Shown in pieces: positions 16,224-24,283 of a DNA stretch of 50,854 bases (the stretch's first letter is position 1; every line of letters starts with the position of its first letter). The position numbers and the translations under genes are program-made. Location: NCBI GenBank assembly GCA_002472275.1, contig DKRQ01000027.1, positions 1-50,854 on the forward strand, read 5' to 3'. Under the pieces are notes generated by a model that was not told where the DNA came from, searched no databases, and saw nothing but the letters and a program-made list of their open reading frames with translations. The DNA is from Caryophanales bacterium UBA7278. GTDB lineage: Bacteria; Bacillota_I; Bacilli_A; RFN20; CAG-826.

Positions 16224-16564
16224 GCGAAGAGGAACTCCTAGGAAAACGTGTTAGGGTCCTGACTCTACTAGATGCCTATGGGCCGCTTCTAAGCCCCGCC
16301 CAGGACAAGGCCCTAACCGGCTATTACCGTTATGACCTCTCCTTGGCCGAGATGGCCGAGGAAGAAGGCGTGTCCCGCGCTGGCGTATATGACGCGATCA
16401 AAAAAGGCATCGCCAAACTGGAGGGCTTTGAGGCAAAGTTAGGCCTCGTCGCCTTCAAGGGAAAGGTCGCCAAGATGCTAGACGAAGCAAAGGCGGAACC
16501 TGACCCGAACAAGAAAGAAAGAATCTACGAAAGACTAAGAAAGGAGATCGAACATGGCATTTGA
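16220..16564 (+). CDS. ylxM: YlxM-family DNA-binding/SRP-associated protein
   Basis: A 114-aa protein with a sigma-factor-like helix-turn-helix: LSPAQDKALTGYYRYDLS followed by LAEMAEEEGVSRAGVYDAIKK, as in the UPF0122/YlxM family. It overlaps ftsY by 4 nt (ATGA) and ffh by 11 nt, so the three are translationally coupled. YlxM proteins are found beside ffh in Gram-positives and have been linked to SRP function in streptococci. Confidence 0.93.
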   Translation: MSEEELLGKRVRVLTLLDAYGPLLSPAQDKALTGYYRYDLSLAEMAEEEGVSRAGVYDAIKKGIAKLEGFEAKLGLVAFKGKVAKMLDEAKAEPDPNKKERIYERLRKEIEHGI

Positions 16565-17903
16565 ATCGCTGAGCGACAAATTCTCTGCCCTCTTCAAGAA
16601 GATGAGGGGACAATCGCGCCTCACCGAGGCCAACATGGACGAGATGCTGCGCGAGATCCGCGTCGCCTTGCTTGAGGCCGACGTCAATTTCAAAGTCGTC
16701 AAATCGTTCGTCAACGACGTGAAGGAAAAGGCCCTTGGTCAAGACGTCTACGCGAAGGTCAACCCTTCCCAGATGGTCGTCAAGATCGTCCATGACGAAA
16801 TCCAGGCCCTCTTAGGCGAGGAGCAAGCCGAGGTGGCCTTCGTCAAAGGGCTCACGATCGTCATGCTCGTGGGCTTGCAAGGCACCGGTAAAACCACCTC
16901 CGCCGGAAAACTCGCTTACCAATTCCAGAACAAACTCGGCAAGAAGACCATGGTGGCCGCCCTCGACATCTACCGTCCTGGTGCCATCGACCAACTCCAA
17001 GCCGTCACCGAGAAGGCGGGCGCTTCCTTCTTCTCAATGGGCGACAAAGTGAACCCCGTCGAAATCGCCAAAAAAGCAAAATCGAAGGCGATTGACGAAG
17101 ATTTTGACGTATTGATCCTAGATACCGCCGGTCGTTTGCAGATCGACGAAACCCTCATGGGCGAGCTCAAGGCCATCAACCACGAGGTCCATCCCGATGA
17201 GGTTCTCCTCCTCGTCGACGCGGCGGCGGGCCAAGACTCGGTCAACGTCGCTAACGCCTTCAATAAGGACCTGCGCCTCTCTGGCATCATCCTGTCTAGA
17301 CTCGATGGCGATGCCCGTGGCGGCGCCGCGCTTTCGATCAAATATCTAACGGGTCTTCCCATCAAATACGCCGGCGTGGGCGAAAAGGTTTCTGACCTAG
17401 AACCCTTCTATCCCGACCGTATGGCGGACCGCATCCTTGGCATGGGCGACGTGGTCACCCTCGTCGAGAAGGCCAAGGAAGCCATCGACGAAAAGCAGGC
17501 CGAGAAAGACGCGAAGAAGATGCTCGAAGGGGAATTCACCCTCGACGACATGCTCCGCCAGATGAAGATGGTGCAAAAGATCGGCAATCTCGGCGCGATA
17601 GCCAAACTCATTCCCGGCATGCCAAAATTAACCGACGAGCAGAAGGAGACCGCCGAGAAGGAGATGAAGGTCTTCGAATCCATCGTGAATTCGATGACCC
17701 CCTACGAAAGGCGCCACCCCGAAGTTCTTCGCTTCTCGCATAAAAACCGCATCGCGAAAGGCTCGGGTCTTACCAACGCCGACGTCAACAGGGTGCTCCG
17801 CAAATACGAGCAATCCAAAGAGATGATGAAGCAAATGAAACAATATCAAAAAAGCGGACGCATTCCCCCTGGGATGGGCGGAATGGGAGGCTTTGGGAGG
17901 TAA
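16554..17903 (+). CDS. ffh: Signal recognition particle protein Ffh
   Basis: A 449-aa protein with AAAGGAGA just upstream of the ATG. The N domain, G domain (GLQGTGKTTSAGKLA, DTAGRLQI, SRLDGDARGG) and methionine-rich M domain (about residue 330 on, ending PPGMGGMGGFGR) are all present. It binds signal sequences and 4.5S/6S-type SRP RNA and pairs with FtsY. In Bacillus rpsP would follow; here a membrane-protein gene follows instead. Confidence 0.97.
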   Translation: MAFESLSDKFSALFKKMRGQSRLTEANMDEMLREIRVALLEADVNFKVVKSFVNDVKEKALGQDVYAKVNPSQMVVKIVHDEIQALLGEEQAEVAFVKGLTIVMLVGLQGTGKTTSAGKLAYQFQNKLGKKTMVAALDIYRPGAIDQLQAVTEKAGASFFSMGDKVNPVEIAKKAKSKAIDEDFDVLILDTAGRLQIDETLMGELKAINHEVHPDEVLLLVDAAAGQDSVNVANAFNKDLRLSGIILSRLDGDARGGAALSIKYLTGLPIKYAGVGEKVSDLEPFYPDRMADRILGMGDVVTLVEKAKEAIDEKQAEKDAKKMLEGEFTLDDMLRQMKMVQKIGNLGAIAKLIPGMPKLTDEQKETAEKEMKVFESIVNSMTPYERRHPEVLRFSHKNRIAKGSGLTNADVNRVLRKYEQSKEMMKQMKQYQKSGRIPPGMGGMGGFGR

Positions 17904-17906
17904 CTT

Positions 17907-19679
17907 ATGGCCGAAGAACAGATGATTTATAAGCCAAGGGACATGTATGAACATTCCCTTAAAAAGCAGTATCACCAAGCCGCGGACGAATACTTCGAGG
18001 CATTGGCCACGAAGGCCTCGACCGATAAAGGCGGCAACAAGATCCACTTGAAGGCCCTCGCCGCCGCCCGTGAGGCGGAAGCCCAGGCCGCCAAGAAGGC
18101 CAAGAAAGCCAAAAGGCTTGCCACCTTCGTTTTGGTGATCGGCATTTTGCTCGCCCTCGCGATTATCGGCATCTTTTTGATCATCCTCTACGCCAAAAAA
18201 CTGAAACCCGCGGCCAATAACGAAGCCGCCGCGCTAGAGAAGGCGCACAAGAAGACGATGGACGCCCTCGACGTTTGCTACGCCGACCTAGCGACCCTCA
18301 ACGCGCTTCTAGATTGGAACATGCCGGCCGACGTCATGGAAAAGGCGACCCCGATCATCGACCTTGACCACGTCTTCTCCCCGCAAAGGCTCGAATACCT
18401 CGTCAACCACTACGGCATGACCGAAGACCTTGGCGCCATGACGAGCGTCCTCGGCGTCCAAAGCGGCAATATCCAAGGCAACCCCTTCCTCCTTGTCAAA
18501 ACCAGAAAATGCGAAATTAGGGACAAGGAATACCAGGGCACTCTCACCATCACCTGGACCGAGACCCGTAGCGACGGCAGGGGTGGCACGACCACCGTCA
18601 CCCGCAGCGAGACCCTCATCGCCACGATCGAGGAGCCCGCTCCCTTCCATGGCGAAGACACCGTCTTGATCTTTGGTAACGAAGCGGCCCCGAAACTCCA
18701 TTTCTCCCGCTTCCCTTCTGGCGTAAGCGGCAAATCCGAGAAGGATATCGACAAGTTCGTTAAGAACAAGATCAAGGAATTCGAGAAGCGCGAGAAGAAG
18801 GCCATGAAGAGTGGCAAGCAGCCTAACTTCACGGTTCTAGGAAACGATGAATTCGAAGCTCTCTTCGGTGCCCAAGACAGGGACAACGAAGTAGAGTTCC
18901 GTCTCCTCTTCACCCCGCTTGCCCAGACCAACTTGGTGAGTCTCATCAAGAACCCGGAGCCTTTCGGCGACGACTTCGTGATGTGCAAGGATGGCATGAT
19001 CAACTCGGTGGCCTCCAGGCACAGCCAAAGCTTCGATTACTCCGCAAATCCCGACTGGTTTGCCGGATATGACTACGAGGCGATGAAGAAGAAATTCGTC
19101 GATTATTGCGACGCTTACATCAAAGGCCTCTTCTTCGATTTGGCCCCGCTTCTATCGATTCCCCTCTACCAGATGCATCAGCCTCACGAATACATCTACA
19201 AAGACGTCCTTGAATCCAATGTTACCTCCTATGAGCAGGAGGCCGCGGCCAACGCGCTTAATCCTTCTCTTTTCAAACCCGAGAAGGCCGGTGGATGCCC
19301 CCTTATCCTTAAGGCGGTCAAATCCTCCAAGGTCGGCAAAGGCGATCAGGTCACCATCAAGGCCATCGGCTACCAGGAGACCCCGCGCGTCACCTATGTC
19401 TCCAAGATGGGCGGCGACGGGCGCATGCACCAGGTCCCGGTCCATTGGATCCAATACGACGAGGTCACCAAGACCGACAACATCGGCGTCGAGGAGACTA
19501 ACGCGAGTAAGCGCGACTACATGTCGCAACTAAAAGGCTCCTTAGGGAAGTATCTCCGCTCCGAAGGCGGATCCTCCTTCCAAAAGGGCATCGTCGCCCT
19601 CTTCCTGGGCGGCAAAAACGCCTGGTCTCCCTCCGAGGCCGACGGCATCTCTTCCTTATTCACTAAGAAAGAGAATTAA
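17907..19679 (+). CDS. Large membrane protein, DUF3137-like, partner of LemA
   Basis: A 590-aa protein with GGGAGGT before the ATG, 3 nt after ffh. Residues 1-70 are polar and Ala/Lys-rich (coiled-coil-like, ending KKAKKAKR), followed by one strong transmembrane helix (about 72-95) and a large soluble domain. The segment with TITWTETRSDGRGG, the 'VLGNDEFEALFGAQDRDNEVEF' region and LLFTPLAQTNLVSLI resembles DUF3137 proteins, which often neighbour lemA. This resemblance is from memory of motif shape and is moderate. Placed between the SRP operon and lemA, it is likely an envelope protein acting with LemA. Function unknown. Confidence 0.6.
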   Translation: MAEEQMIYKPRDMYEHSLKKQYHQAADEYFEALATKASTDKGGNKIHLKALAAAREAEAQAAKKAKKAKRLATFVLVIGILLALAIIGIFLIILYAKKLKPAANNEAAALEKAHKKTMDALDVCYADLATLNALLDWNMPADVMEKATPIIDLDHVFSPQRLEYLVNHYGMTEDLGAMTSVLGVQSGNIQGNPFLLVKTRKCEIRDKEYQGTLTITWTETRSDGRGGTTTVTRSETLIATIEEPAPFHGEDTVLIFGNEAAPKLHFSRFPSGVSGKSEKDIDKFVKNKIKEFEKREKKAMKSGKQPNFTVLGNDEFEALFGAQDRDNEVEFRLLFTPLAQTNLVSLIKNPEPFGDDFVMCKDGMINSVASRHSQSFDYSANPDWFAGYDYEAMKKKFVDYCDAYIKGLFFDLAPLLSIPLYQMHQPHEYIYKDVLESNVTSYEQEAAANALNPSLFKPEKAGGCPLILKAVKSSKVGKGDQVTIKAIGYQETPRVTYVSKMGGDGRMHQVPVHWIQYDEVTKTDNIGVEETNASKRDYMSQLKGSLGKYLRSEGGSSFQKGIVALFLGGKNAWSPSEADGISSLFTKKEN

Positions 19680-19754
19680 GGTAAAATTTTTGAGAGTCCA
19701 GTGGCACTGCTGTGACTATCGGTGCCATATACTCTTCGCAAAGGAGGCAAAACT

Positions 19755-20417
19755 ATGCCAAACGAACTAGACGAAACACAGACCCAATACATCAACCCGG
19801 AAGGTCGTGAACCCCACGTCATCAACAAACAGATCCCGGTCACCATCACCAAGGGATCCAAGGTGTTCGAATTCTTCCTGTGGTTCCCCCTCATCCTCCC
19901 CGGCGTTATCTTCGCCCTCATGAAGCTAAGCGCCCGCGGCTATCTCCAGCAGTGCCAGCAGAAGATCCAGCACGCCGCTTCCACGATCGACAACTACCAG
20001 ACCCAAAGGGTCATCGTTCTCCAAAACGCCGCCAAGCTCCTCGACAAGTCCATCGACCTCGACAAGGAGACCTTCGCTGAGATCGCCCGTCTCCGTTCCG
20101 GCAACTCCGACGAAGCCCGTAATGAACTCCAGGGCAAGCTCGACCAGGTCGCCAACAAGATCAACGTCGCCTTCGAGAACTATCCTGACCTCAAGGCCCA
20201 CGCCCAGATCGCTTCCGTCATGCAGCAGAACCTCTACCTCCAGCAGGAGATCACCGCTGCCCGCGAGCTCTATAACGACGCTGTCCTACGTTGGAACACC
20301 GAGATCTTCGCTTGGCCGACCAAGATGATCGTCGCCGCGAAGCAGGGCTACACCACTCGCATCCCCTTTACCGCCTCTCAGGAGATGAAGGCCAAGAGCG
20401 AAGCCGTCTTCTTCTAA
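19755..20417 (+). CDS. lemA: LemA family protein
   Basis: A 220-aa protein from ATG 19755, with AAGGAGG 7 nt upstream. One transmembrane helix (about residues 35-55, FFLWFPLILPGVIFAL) precedes a long alpha-helical bundle. The LemA motif FENYPDLKAHAQIASVMQ, followed by QQEITAARELYNDAVLRWN, is unmistakable. LemA proteins are membrane-anchored helical proteins of unsettled function, found in many bacteria. It differs from many LemA proteins in its long polar N-terminal tail. A strong terminator follows. Confidence 0.9.
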   Translation: MPNELDETQTQYINPEGREPHVINKQIPVTITKGSKVFEFFLWFPLILPGVIFALMKLSARGYLQQCQQKIQHAASTIDNYQTQRVIVLQNAAKLLDKSIDLDKETFAEIARLRSGNSDEARNELQGKLDQVANKINVAFENYPDLKAHAQIASVMQQNLYLQQEITAARELYNDAVLRWNTEIFAWPTKMIVAAKQGYTTRIPFTASQEMKAKSEAVFF

Positions 20418-20441
20418 TAGAAGAAAAGCGAAAAAGAAAAC

Positions 20442-20469
20442 AGCACCGAGGATTTCCCCGGTGCTTTTC
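20442..20469. terminator. Bidirectional terminator between lemA and rarA
   Basis: AGCACCG (20442-20448) and CGGTGCT (20459-20465) with TTTTCTT on one side and an A-rich run on the other. It lies between two convergent transcription units. Confidence 0.85.
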
Positions 20470-21798
20470 TTACTTGCCTTTCTTGCGATGCTCTTCCTTC
20501 CAGGCTTTGATTTGCTCTAGCCTAGCTTTGTATTTGGATTCAAGGCCTTGGTCGGTTGGCTTGTAATAGGCTTTGTCCTTTAGCTTATCGGGCAAGCAGA
20601 CGAGGGGCGTAAGCTTTTCCGCGTAATCGTGGGCGTACATATAGTCCTCGCCATAGCCCCATTCCTTCATGGCCCTGGTAGGGGCGTTTCTAATCTGGAG
20701 GGGGACCGGCTCGGCATAAGTGGAGTTCGCGTCTTTTGCGGCGGCGATATAGGCGACTTCCATCGCGTTCGACTTCGGGGCCATCGCCATGTAGACGACC
20801 GCCTGGGTGAGGATGACGTTACATTCGGGCATGCCGATGTAATGGCAGGCCTGATAGGCCGCGACGGCGAGTTCTAGGGCACGGGGGTCTGCTAGGCCCA
20901 CGTCCTCGGAAGCAAAGCGAACGACGCGCCTAGCGACGTAAAGAGGGTCTTCCCCGGCTTCTAGCATCCTGGCTAGCCAATAGACGGCGGCATCGGGATC
21001 GCTATTGCGCATCGACTTATGAAGGGCGGAGATGATGTTGTAATGCTCTTCTCCTTTTTTGTCATATAGGAGCGCCTTCTTGGAGGTCGCTTCCTCGACT
21101 TCTTTTTTGGTGAGGCTCAGTTTATCGCCCTTTTCGCCCATAAGGGCGATTTCTAGGGTGGACAAAGCGGTGCGGGCGTCGCCGTTAGCGAAGGTGGCGA
21201 TCATCTCCAAGGCCCCGTCTTCGACTTCGACCTTCTTATTGCCATAACCCCTAGGGTCTTCGATGGCGCGTTTAAGAAGCCCAAGGATATCCTCTTCGCT
21301 AAGTTGATGGAGGAGGAAGACCTTGCAGCGGCTAAGTAACGCCGAGTTGACCTCAAAGGAGGGATTCTCTGTGGTGGCGCCGATAAGAATGATGGAACCT
21401 TTTTCTACATAAGGAAGGAACGCGTCTTGTTGGGCTTTGTTGAAGCGGTGGATTTCATCGACGAAAAGGATGGTCTTTTCCCCAAAACGGCGATTGTTTT
21501 CGGCCTCTTCCATGACCGCCTTGATTTCCTTGATGCCAGAGGTGACCGCGGAGAAATCGATGAACTTGGCCTTGGTCTTCTCGGCGATGATGCGGGCAAG
21601 GGTGGTTTTGCCTACTCCTGGCGGGCCATAGAAAATCATGGAGGAGATTTGGTCTTCCTCGATGAGGCGCGAAAGGAGCTTGCCTTCGCCTAGGAGGTGC
21701 TTTTGGCCAACGTATTCCTCTAGGGTTAAGGGACGTAGACGCGCCGCCAAAGGAGTGGTGGCCTCGTCTTTTTGGAAGAGGTTGATCTGCTCAGCCAT
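20470..21798 (-). CDS. rarA: Replication-associated recombination protein RarA (MgsA)
   Basis: A 442-aa AAA+ ATPase. Walker A GPPGVGKTTLA, Walker B DEIHRFNKAQQD, sensor 1 GATTENPSFEVN, and a C-terminal MgsA helical domain with ALELAVAAYQACHYIGMPE. RarA acts at stalled replication forks and is loosely related to clamp-loader subunits. It is the last gene of the minus-strand rpsP operon, overlapping trmD by 8 nt, which is an unusual partner for that operon. Confidence 0.95.
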   Translation of the reverse strand: MAEQINLFQKDEATTPLAARLRPLTLEEYVGQKHLLGEGKLLSRLIEEDQISSMIFYGPPGVGKTTLARIIAEKTKAKFIDFSAVTSGIKEIKAVMEEAENNRRFGEKTILFVDEIHRFNKAQQDAFLPYVEKGSIILIGATTENPSFEVNSALLSRCKVFLLHQLSEEDILGLLKRAIEDPRGYGNKKVEVEDGALEMIATFANGDARTALSTLEIALMGEKGDKLSLTKKEVEEATSKKALLYDKKGEEHYNIISALHKSMRNSDPDAAVYWLARMLEAGEDPLYVARRVVRFASEDVGLADPRALELAVAAYQACHYIGMPECNVILTQAVVYMAMAPKSNAMEVAYIAAAKDANSTYAEPVPLQIRNAPTRAMKEWGYGEDYMYAHDYAEKLTPLVCLPDKLKDKAYYKPTDQGLESKYKARLEQIKAWKEEHRKKGK

Positions 21799-22582
21799 TC
21801 TTCTTCTCCTTGTCGTGGAGGAACTTATGGCCTTTCTCCTTGGCCTCGATTTCCCATTTACCTTCCTCGCCTCTTTCTAGTTCGTCGAGGAGCTTTTTGT
21901 CTTGTTTGGATAGCTCGAGTTTCGCAAACAAATCGGGACGATGTTTTTTCGTCAACGCAAGAGCCTGTTTCCTTCTCCATTTGGCCACGGCTTGGTGGTT
22001 GCCGGAATAGAGGATGTCAGGTACGGTTTGCCCTTCGAATTCATAGGGTTCCGTGTATTGAGGGTATTCTAGGATGGAGTCGTTAAAAGACTCTTCGTCT
22101 AGGGAGGAGGAAGTGATGGCCCCATCAAGGAGGCGGATCACGGAATCGGCGATTCCCATCGCGGGGATTTCGCCACCGGTGAGGATGTAGTCGCCAATAG
22201 AAACGAGCTCGTCGACATAGGCGTTCACGCGTTCGTCGATTCCTTCGTAATGTCCGCAAATAATCACTAAATCATCTAGTTTTGCGTAGCTTTTCGCCAT
22301 TTTTTCGTCATAAGTCCTGCCTCTAGGAGACATGAGGATGACGTGGCTATTCTCGGTTTTGTTAGCCTTGAGAGCGTCGACAATAGGCTGGGCTTTCTCA
22401 ATTAGACCAGAGCCTCCCCCAATCGGTGGGGTATCGGTACGACCATATTTGTCTTTGGTGTAGTCGCGGATATTGACGACCTTGATTGTGGCCACCCCTT
22501 TGCCTAATGCGCGCTTGATGATCGAGTTGGTCGTGAAGCCCTCGAACATCTCGGGGAACAAAGTCAGGATGGTGATGTTCAT
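21791..22582 (-). CDS. trmD: tRNA (guanine-N1)-methyltransferase TrmD
   Basis: A 263-aa SPOUT-class methyltransferase that makes m1G37 in tRNA. Conserved blocks: ITILTLFPEMF, PPIGGGSGL, MSPRGRTYDE, CGHYEGIDERV, SIGDYILTGGE and ILYSGNHQAVAKWR. The C-terminal tail is longer than usual by about 20 residues and charged (EKGHKFLHDKEKK). It overlaps rimM by 4 nt (ATGA) in the conserved rimM-trmD order. Confidence 0.97.
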   Translation of the reverse strand: MNITILTLFPEMFEGFTTNSIIKRALGKGVATIKVVNIRDYTKDKYGRTDTPPIGGGSGLIEKAQPIVDALKANKTENSHVILMSPRGRTYDEKMAKSYAKLDDLVIICGHYEGIDERVNAYVDELVSIGDYILTGGEIPAMGIADSVIRLLDGAITSSSLDEESFNDSILEYPQYTEPYEFEGQTVPDILYSGNHQAVAKWRRKQALALTKKHRPDLFAKLELSKQDKKLLDELERGEEGKWEIEAKEKGHKFLHDKEKKNG

Positions 22583-23088
22583 AGCATACCCTCCACGACG
22601 TGGATGATGACGGTTTTCTTTGCGAGGTCAATATCGCCTACGAAAACGTCAATGAAAGGCACATAGAATACCTTTCCTTCGTTAGATTTTATTTTCAGGT
22701 TTTTGGTGGGTGCATAGGCGGTCACGTCGATGACCTCTCCGAGTTCCTGGCCCTCGTCATCGATGGCTTTTAGACACTTCAGGTCCTCAAAGCGATAATA
22801 GCCTTCGGGTAGGGGCGCCTCGTCTTTATCCATGCTGACCTCATACCCCCTTAAGGTCTCCGCTTCCTCGACGGACTCTATTTCCTTAAAAGAAAGGATC
22901 AGGACATCGCCTTGGAGACGATAAGAAGCCAAGGTCAGGGATTTGCTTTCTTTGGTTTTGGGATTGGTGAGGGTGAATACATTGCCCTTTTTGAACCTTT
23001 GCTTAGGGAAGGAAGTAAGGCAAAGCGCCCTCACTTCTCCTTTTAGGCCAAGGGGCTTCGTGATTCTTGCTAATAGGAGCTGTTCCAT
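22579..23088 (-). CDS. rimM: 16S rRNA processing protein RimM
   Basis: A 169-aa protein. The N-terminal RimM domain (LLARITKPLGLKGEVRA) is followed by a PRC-barrel domain (YYRFEDLKCL, GEVIDVTAYAPTKNLKI, VPFIDVFV). RimM helps mature the 30S head and binds S19. It is located upstream of trmD as in most bacteria. Confidence 0.94.
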   Translation of the reverse strand: MEQLLLARITKPLGLKGEVRALCLTSFPKQRFKKGNVFTLTNPKTKESKSLTLASYRLQGDVLILSFKEIESVEEAETLRGYEVSMDKDEAPLPEGYYRFEDLKCLKAIDDEGQELGEVIDVTAYAPTKNLKIKSNEGKVFYVPFIDVFVGDIDLAKKTVIIHVVEGML

Positions 23089-23121
23089 ATCAACCGAGAT
23101 TATAAAAGAAAAGCGAGGGGA

Positions 23122-23409
23122 TTACTCCTCCTCGTTTTGCTTTTCTTCCTCGTTGAAGCTTTCGAACTTCAAGTGGATCCTCTGGTTGGAATCGTCGGCT
23201 TTCCCGGCGATGCCGATCACCTCGCGAAGGGCGTTGGCGATGAGGCCGTGCCTTCCAATGAGACGAGCGGTGTCGTCGTCTTCGGCGACGATGAGGATCG
23301 TCACATCCCTTTTGGTCTCGCCGGGGAGGACCCTGATGATTAGGGCTTCGGGGTTCTCAACGAGCGGATCAATGATGGGATGAAGGATAGCGGGGTAATC
23401 GCGTTCCAT
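23122..23409 (-). CDS. khpA: KH-domain RNA-binding protein KhpA (YlqC)
   Basis: A 95-aa single KH domain with the GxxG loop in ARLIGRHGLIANALREVI, preceded by VTILIVAEDDD and followed by an acidic Glu/Asn tail (residues 80-95). KhpA (with KhpB/Jag) binds RNA and affects cell division and elongation in streptococci. Its start overlaps the rpsP stop by one base. Confidence 0.92.
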   Translation of the reverse strand: MERDYPAILHPIIDPLVENPEALIIRVLPGETKRDVTILIVAEDDDTARLIGRHGLIANALREVIGIAGKADDSNQRIHLKFESFNEEEKQNEEE

Positions 23410-23690
23410 TACTTGCCACCCTTTTTGACTTTGGACTCGGCGAATTTGGCCATGATGCCTTTCTCGGAAAGCATGGCGCGGACCGAATCGGAGGGCTGGG
23501 CACCGTCATTGAGCCATTTGAGGGCGATTTCCTCATTGATCTCAGCGCCTTTGGTTCCCTTGGCGGGATCGTAGGTGCCGATCTGCTCGATGTAACGGCC
23601 ATCCCTGGTGAAGTGGGAATCGGCGGCAACGATACGATAGAACGGATCTTTGTGACGGCCGATTCTGGTCAACCTGATTTTGACGGACAT
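23409..23690 (-). CDS. rpsP: Small ribosomal subunit protein bS16
   Basis: A 93-aa protein with typical S16 sequence: VKIRLTRIGRHKDPFYRIV, RDGRYIEQIGTYDP, ALKWLNDGAQPSD. It is the first gene of the minus-strand operon rpsP-khpA-rimM-trmD-rarA. AAAGGAG lies upstream of the ATG, and a near-consensus promoter is further upstream. Confidence 0.97.
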   Translation of the reverse strand: MSVKIRLTRIGRHKDPFYRIVAADSHFTRDGRYIEQIGTYDPAKGTKGAEINEEIALKWLNDGAQPSDSVRAMLSEKGIMAKFAESKVKKGGK

Positions 23691-23716
23691 GTTGGTTTAT
23701 CTCCTTTGCGAGGGAT

Positions 23717-23745
23717 ACATTACGCGTATAGGAAATGGGTGTCAA
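23717..23745 (-). promoter_or_regulatory. Promoter of the rpsP operon
   Basis: On the minus strand a consensus -35 TTGACA (23745-23740), 17-nt spacer, TAATGT (23722-23717), then a short leader with AAAGGAG. This transcript has a leader, unlike many neighbouring ones. Confidence 0.8.
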
Positions 23746-23784
23746 GCATTTTTGCTTAACATCTTTTGAAGGTTCTTGTTTCGC

Positions 23785-23815
23785 TTGTCTTTTTTCTTTG
23801 TCATGCAAGTATTTT
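23785..23815 (+). promoter_or_regulatory. Possible promoter of the 142-aa membrane protein (leaderless layout)
   Basis: TATTTT (23810-23815) ends 7 nt before ATG 23823. A weak TTGTCT (23785-23790) lies 19 nt upstream of the -10. Divergent from the rpsP promoter. Confidence 0.35.
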
Positions 23816-23822
23816 GCCTTAG

Positions 23823-24251
23823 ATGCGAAAACTCCTTCTTATCGGACCTGTCATCGGGTTCCTCATGATGATTCTCCTCATCGCGATGCTCGTCTGGCTC
23901 AACCAACTCGCGATGGACCAAAGTTCGTTTCTTTATGGAAACGCGAGGGTCAACAACATGCTCACTTTCGTCACGGTAACCTCGAGCATCGCCTCCATCA
24001 TCGCCGGACTTTATTTCCTGGGGGCCATCGGTGCCTTCTTCCGTGGGTGGGAATCCGTTTTCATGCGCGTTTCGGGTGTCTTCGCCATTCTCTTTGGGCT
24101 TGCGATGCTCGCCCTGGCTTTTATCGCCTTCGTCATCACCGCCCTCATGAAGGAACTTCCAAGCGGGATCCTTCTCACCGCCCCCATTTTCTTGGCCCTC
24201 ATGGGCATTTCCACCATCGTGTCCGGAGTTGGTTACTTCTCCCGCGGTTGA
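23823..24251 (+). CDS. Small polytopic membrane protein, unknown
   Basis: A 142-aa protein with four predicted transmembrane segments: about residues 4-27, 48-68, 79-105 and 115-138. A short polar loop (NQLAMDQSSFLYGNARVNN) follows the first helix. No recognisable motif or charged residue within a helix suggests a transport function. It is divergent from rpsP and just upstream of a lipoprotein gene that has its own promoter. I do not recognise the family. Confidence 0.65.
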   Translation: MRKLLLIGPVIGFLMMILLIAMLVWLNQLAMDQSSFLYGNARVNNMLTFVTVTSSIASIIAGLYFLGAIGAFFRGWESVFMRVSGVFAILFGLAMLALAFIAFVITALMKELPSGILLTAPIFLALMGISTIVSGVGYFSRG

Positions 24252-24277
24252 ACAATTAGTTTTCCATGGGCTTTAAT
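24248..24277 (+). promoter_or_regulatory. Promoter of the second LRR lipoprotein (leaderless layout)
   Basis: TTGAAC (24248-24253), 18-nt spacer, TTTAAT (24272-24277), 6 nt, ATG 24284. The -35 overlaps the end of the preceding gene. Confidence 0.5.
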
Positions 24278-24283
24278 ATCTCC

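Noticed and set aside
18410..19003. 197-codon open frame on the minus strand
   Set aside because: Antisense of the 590-aa membrane protein; no ribosome site or promoter and no recognisable sequence.
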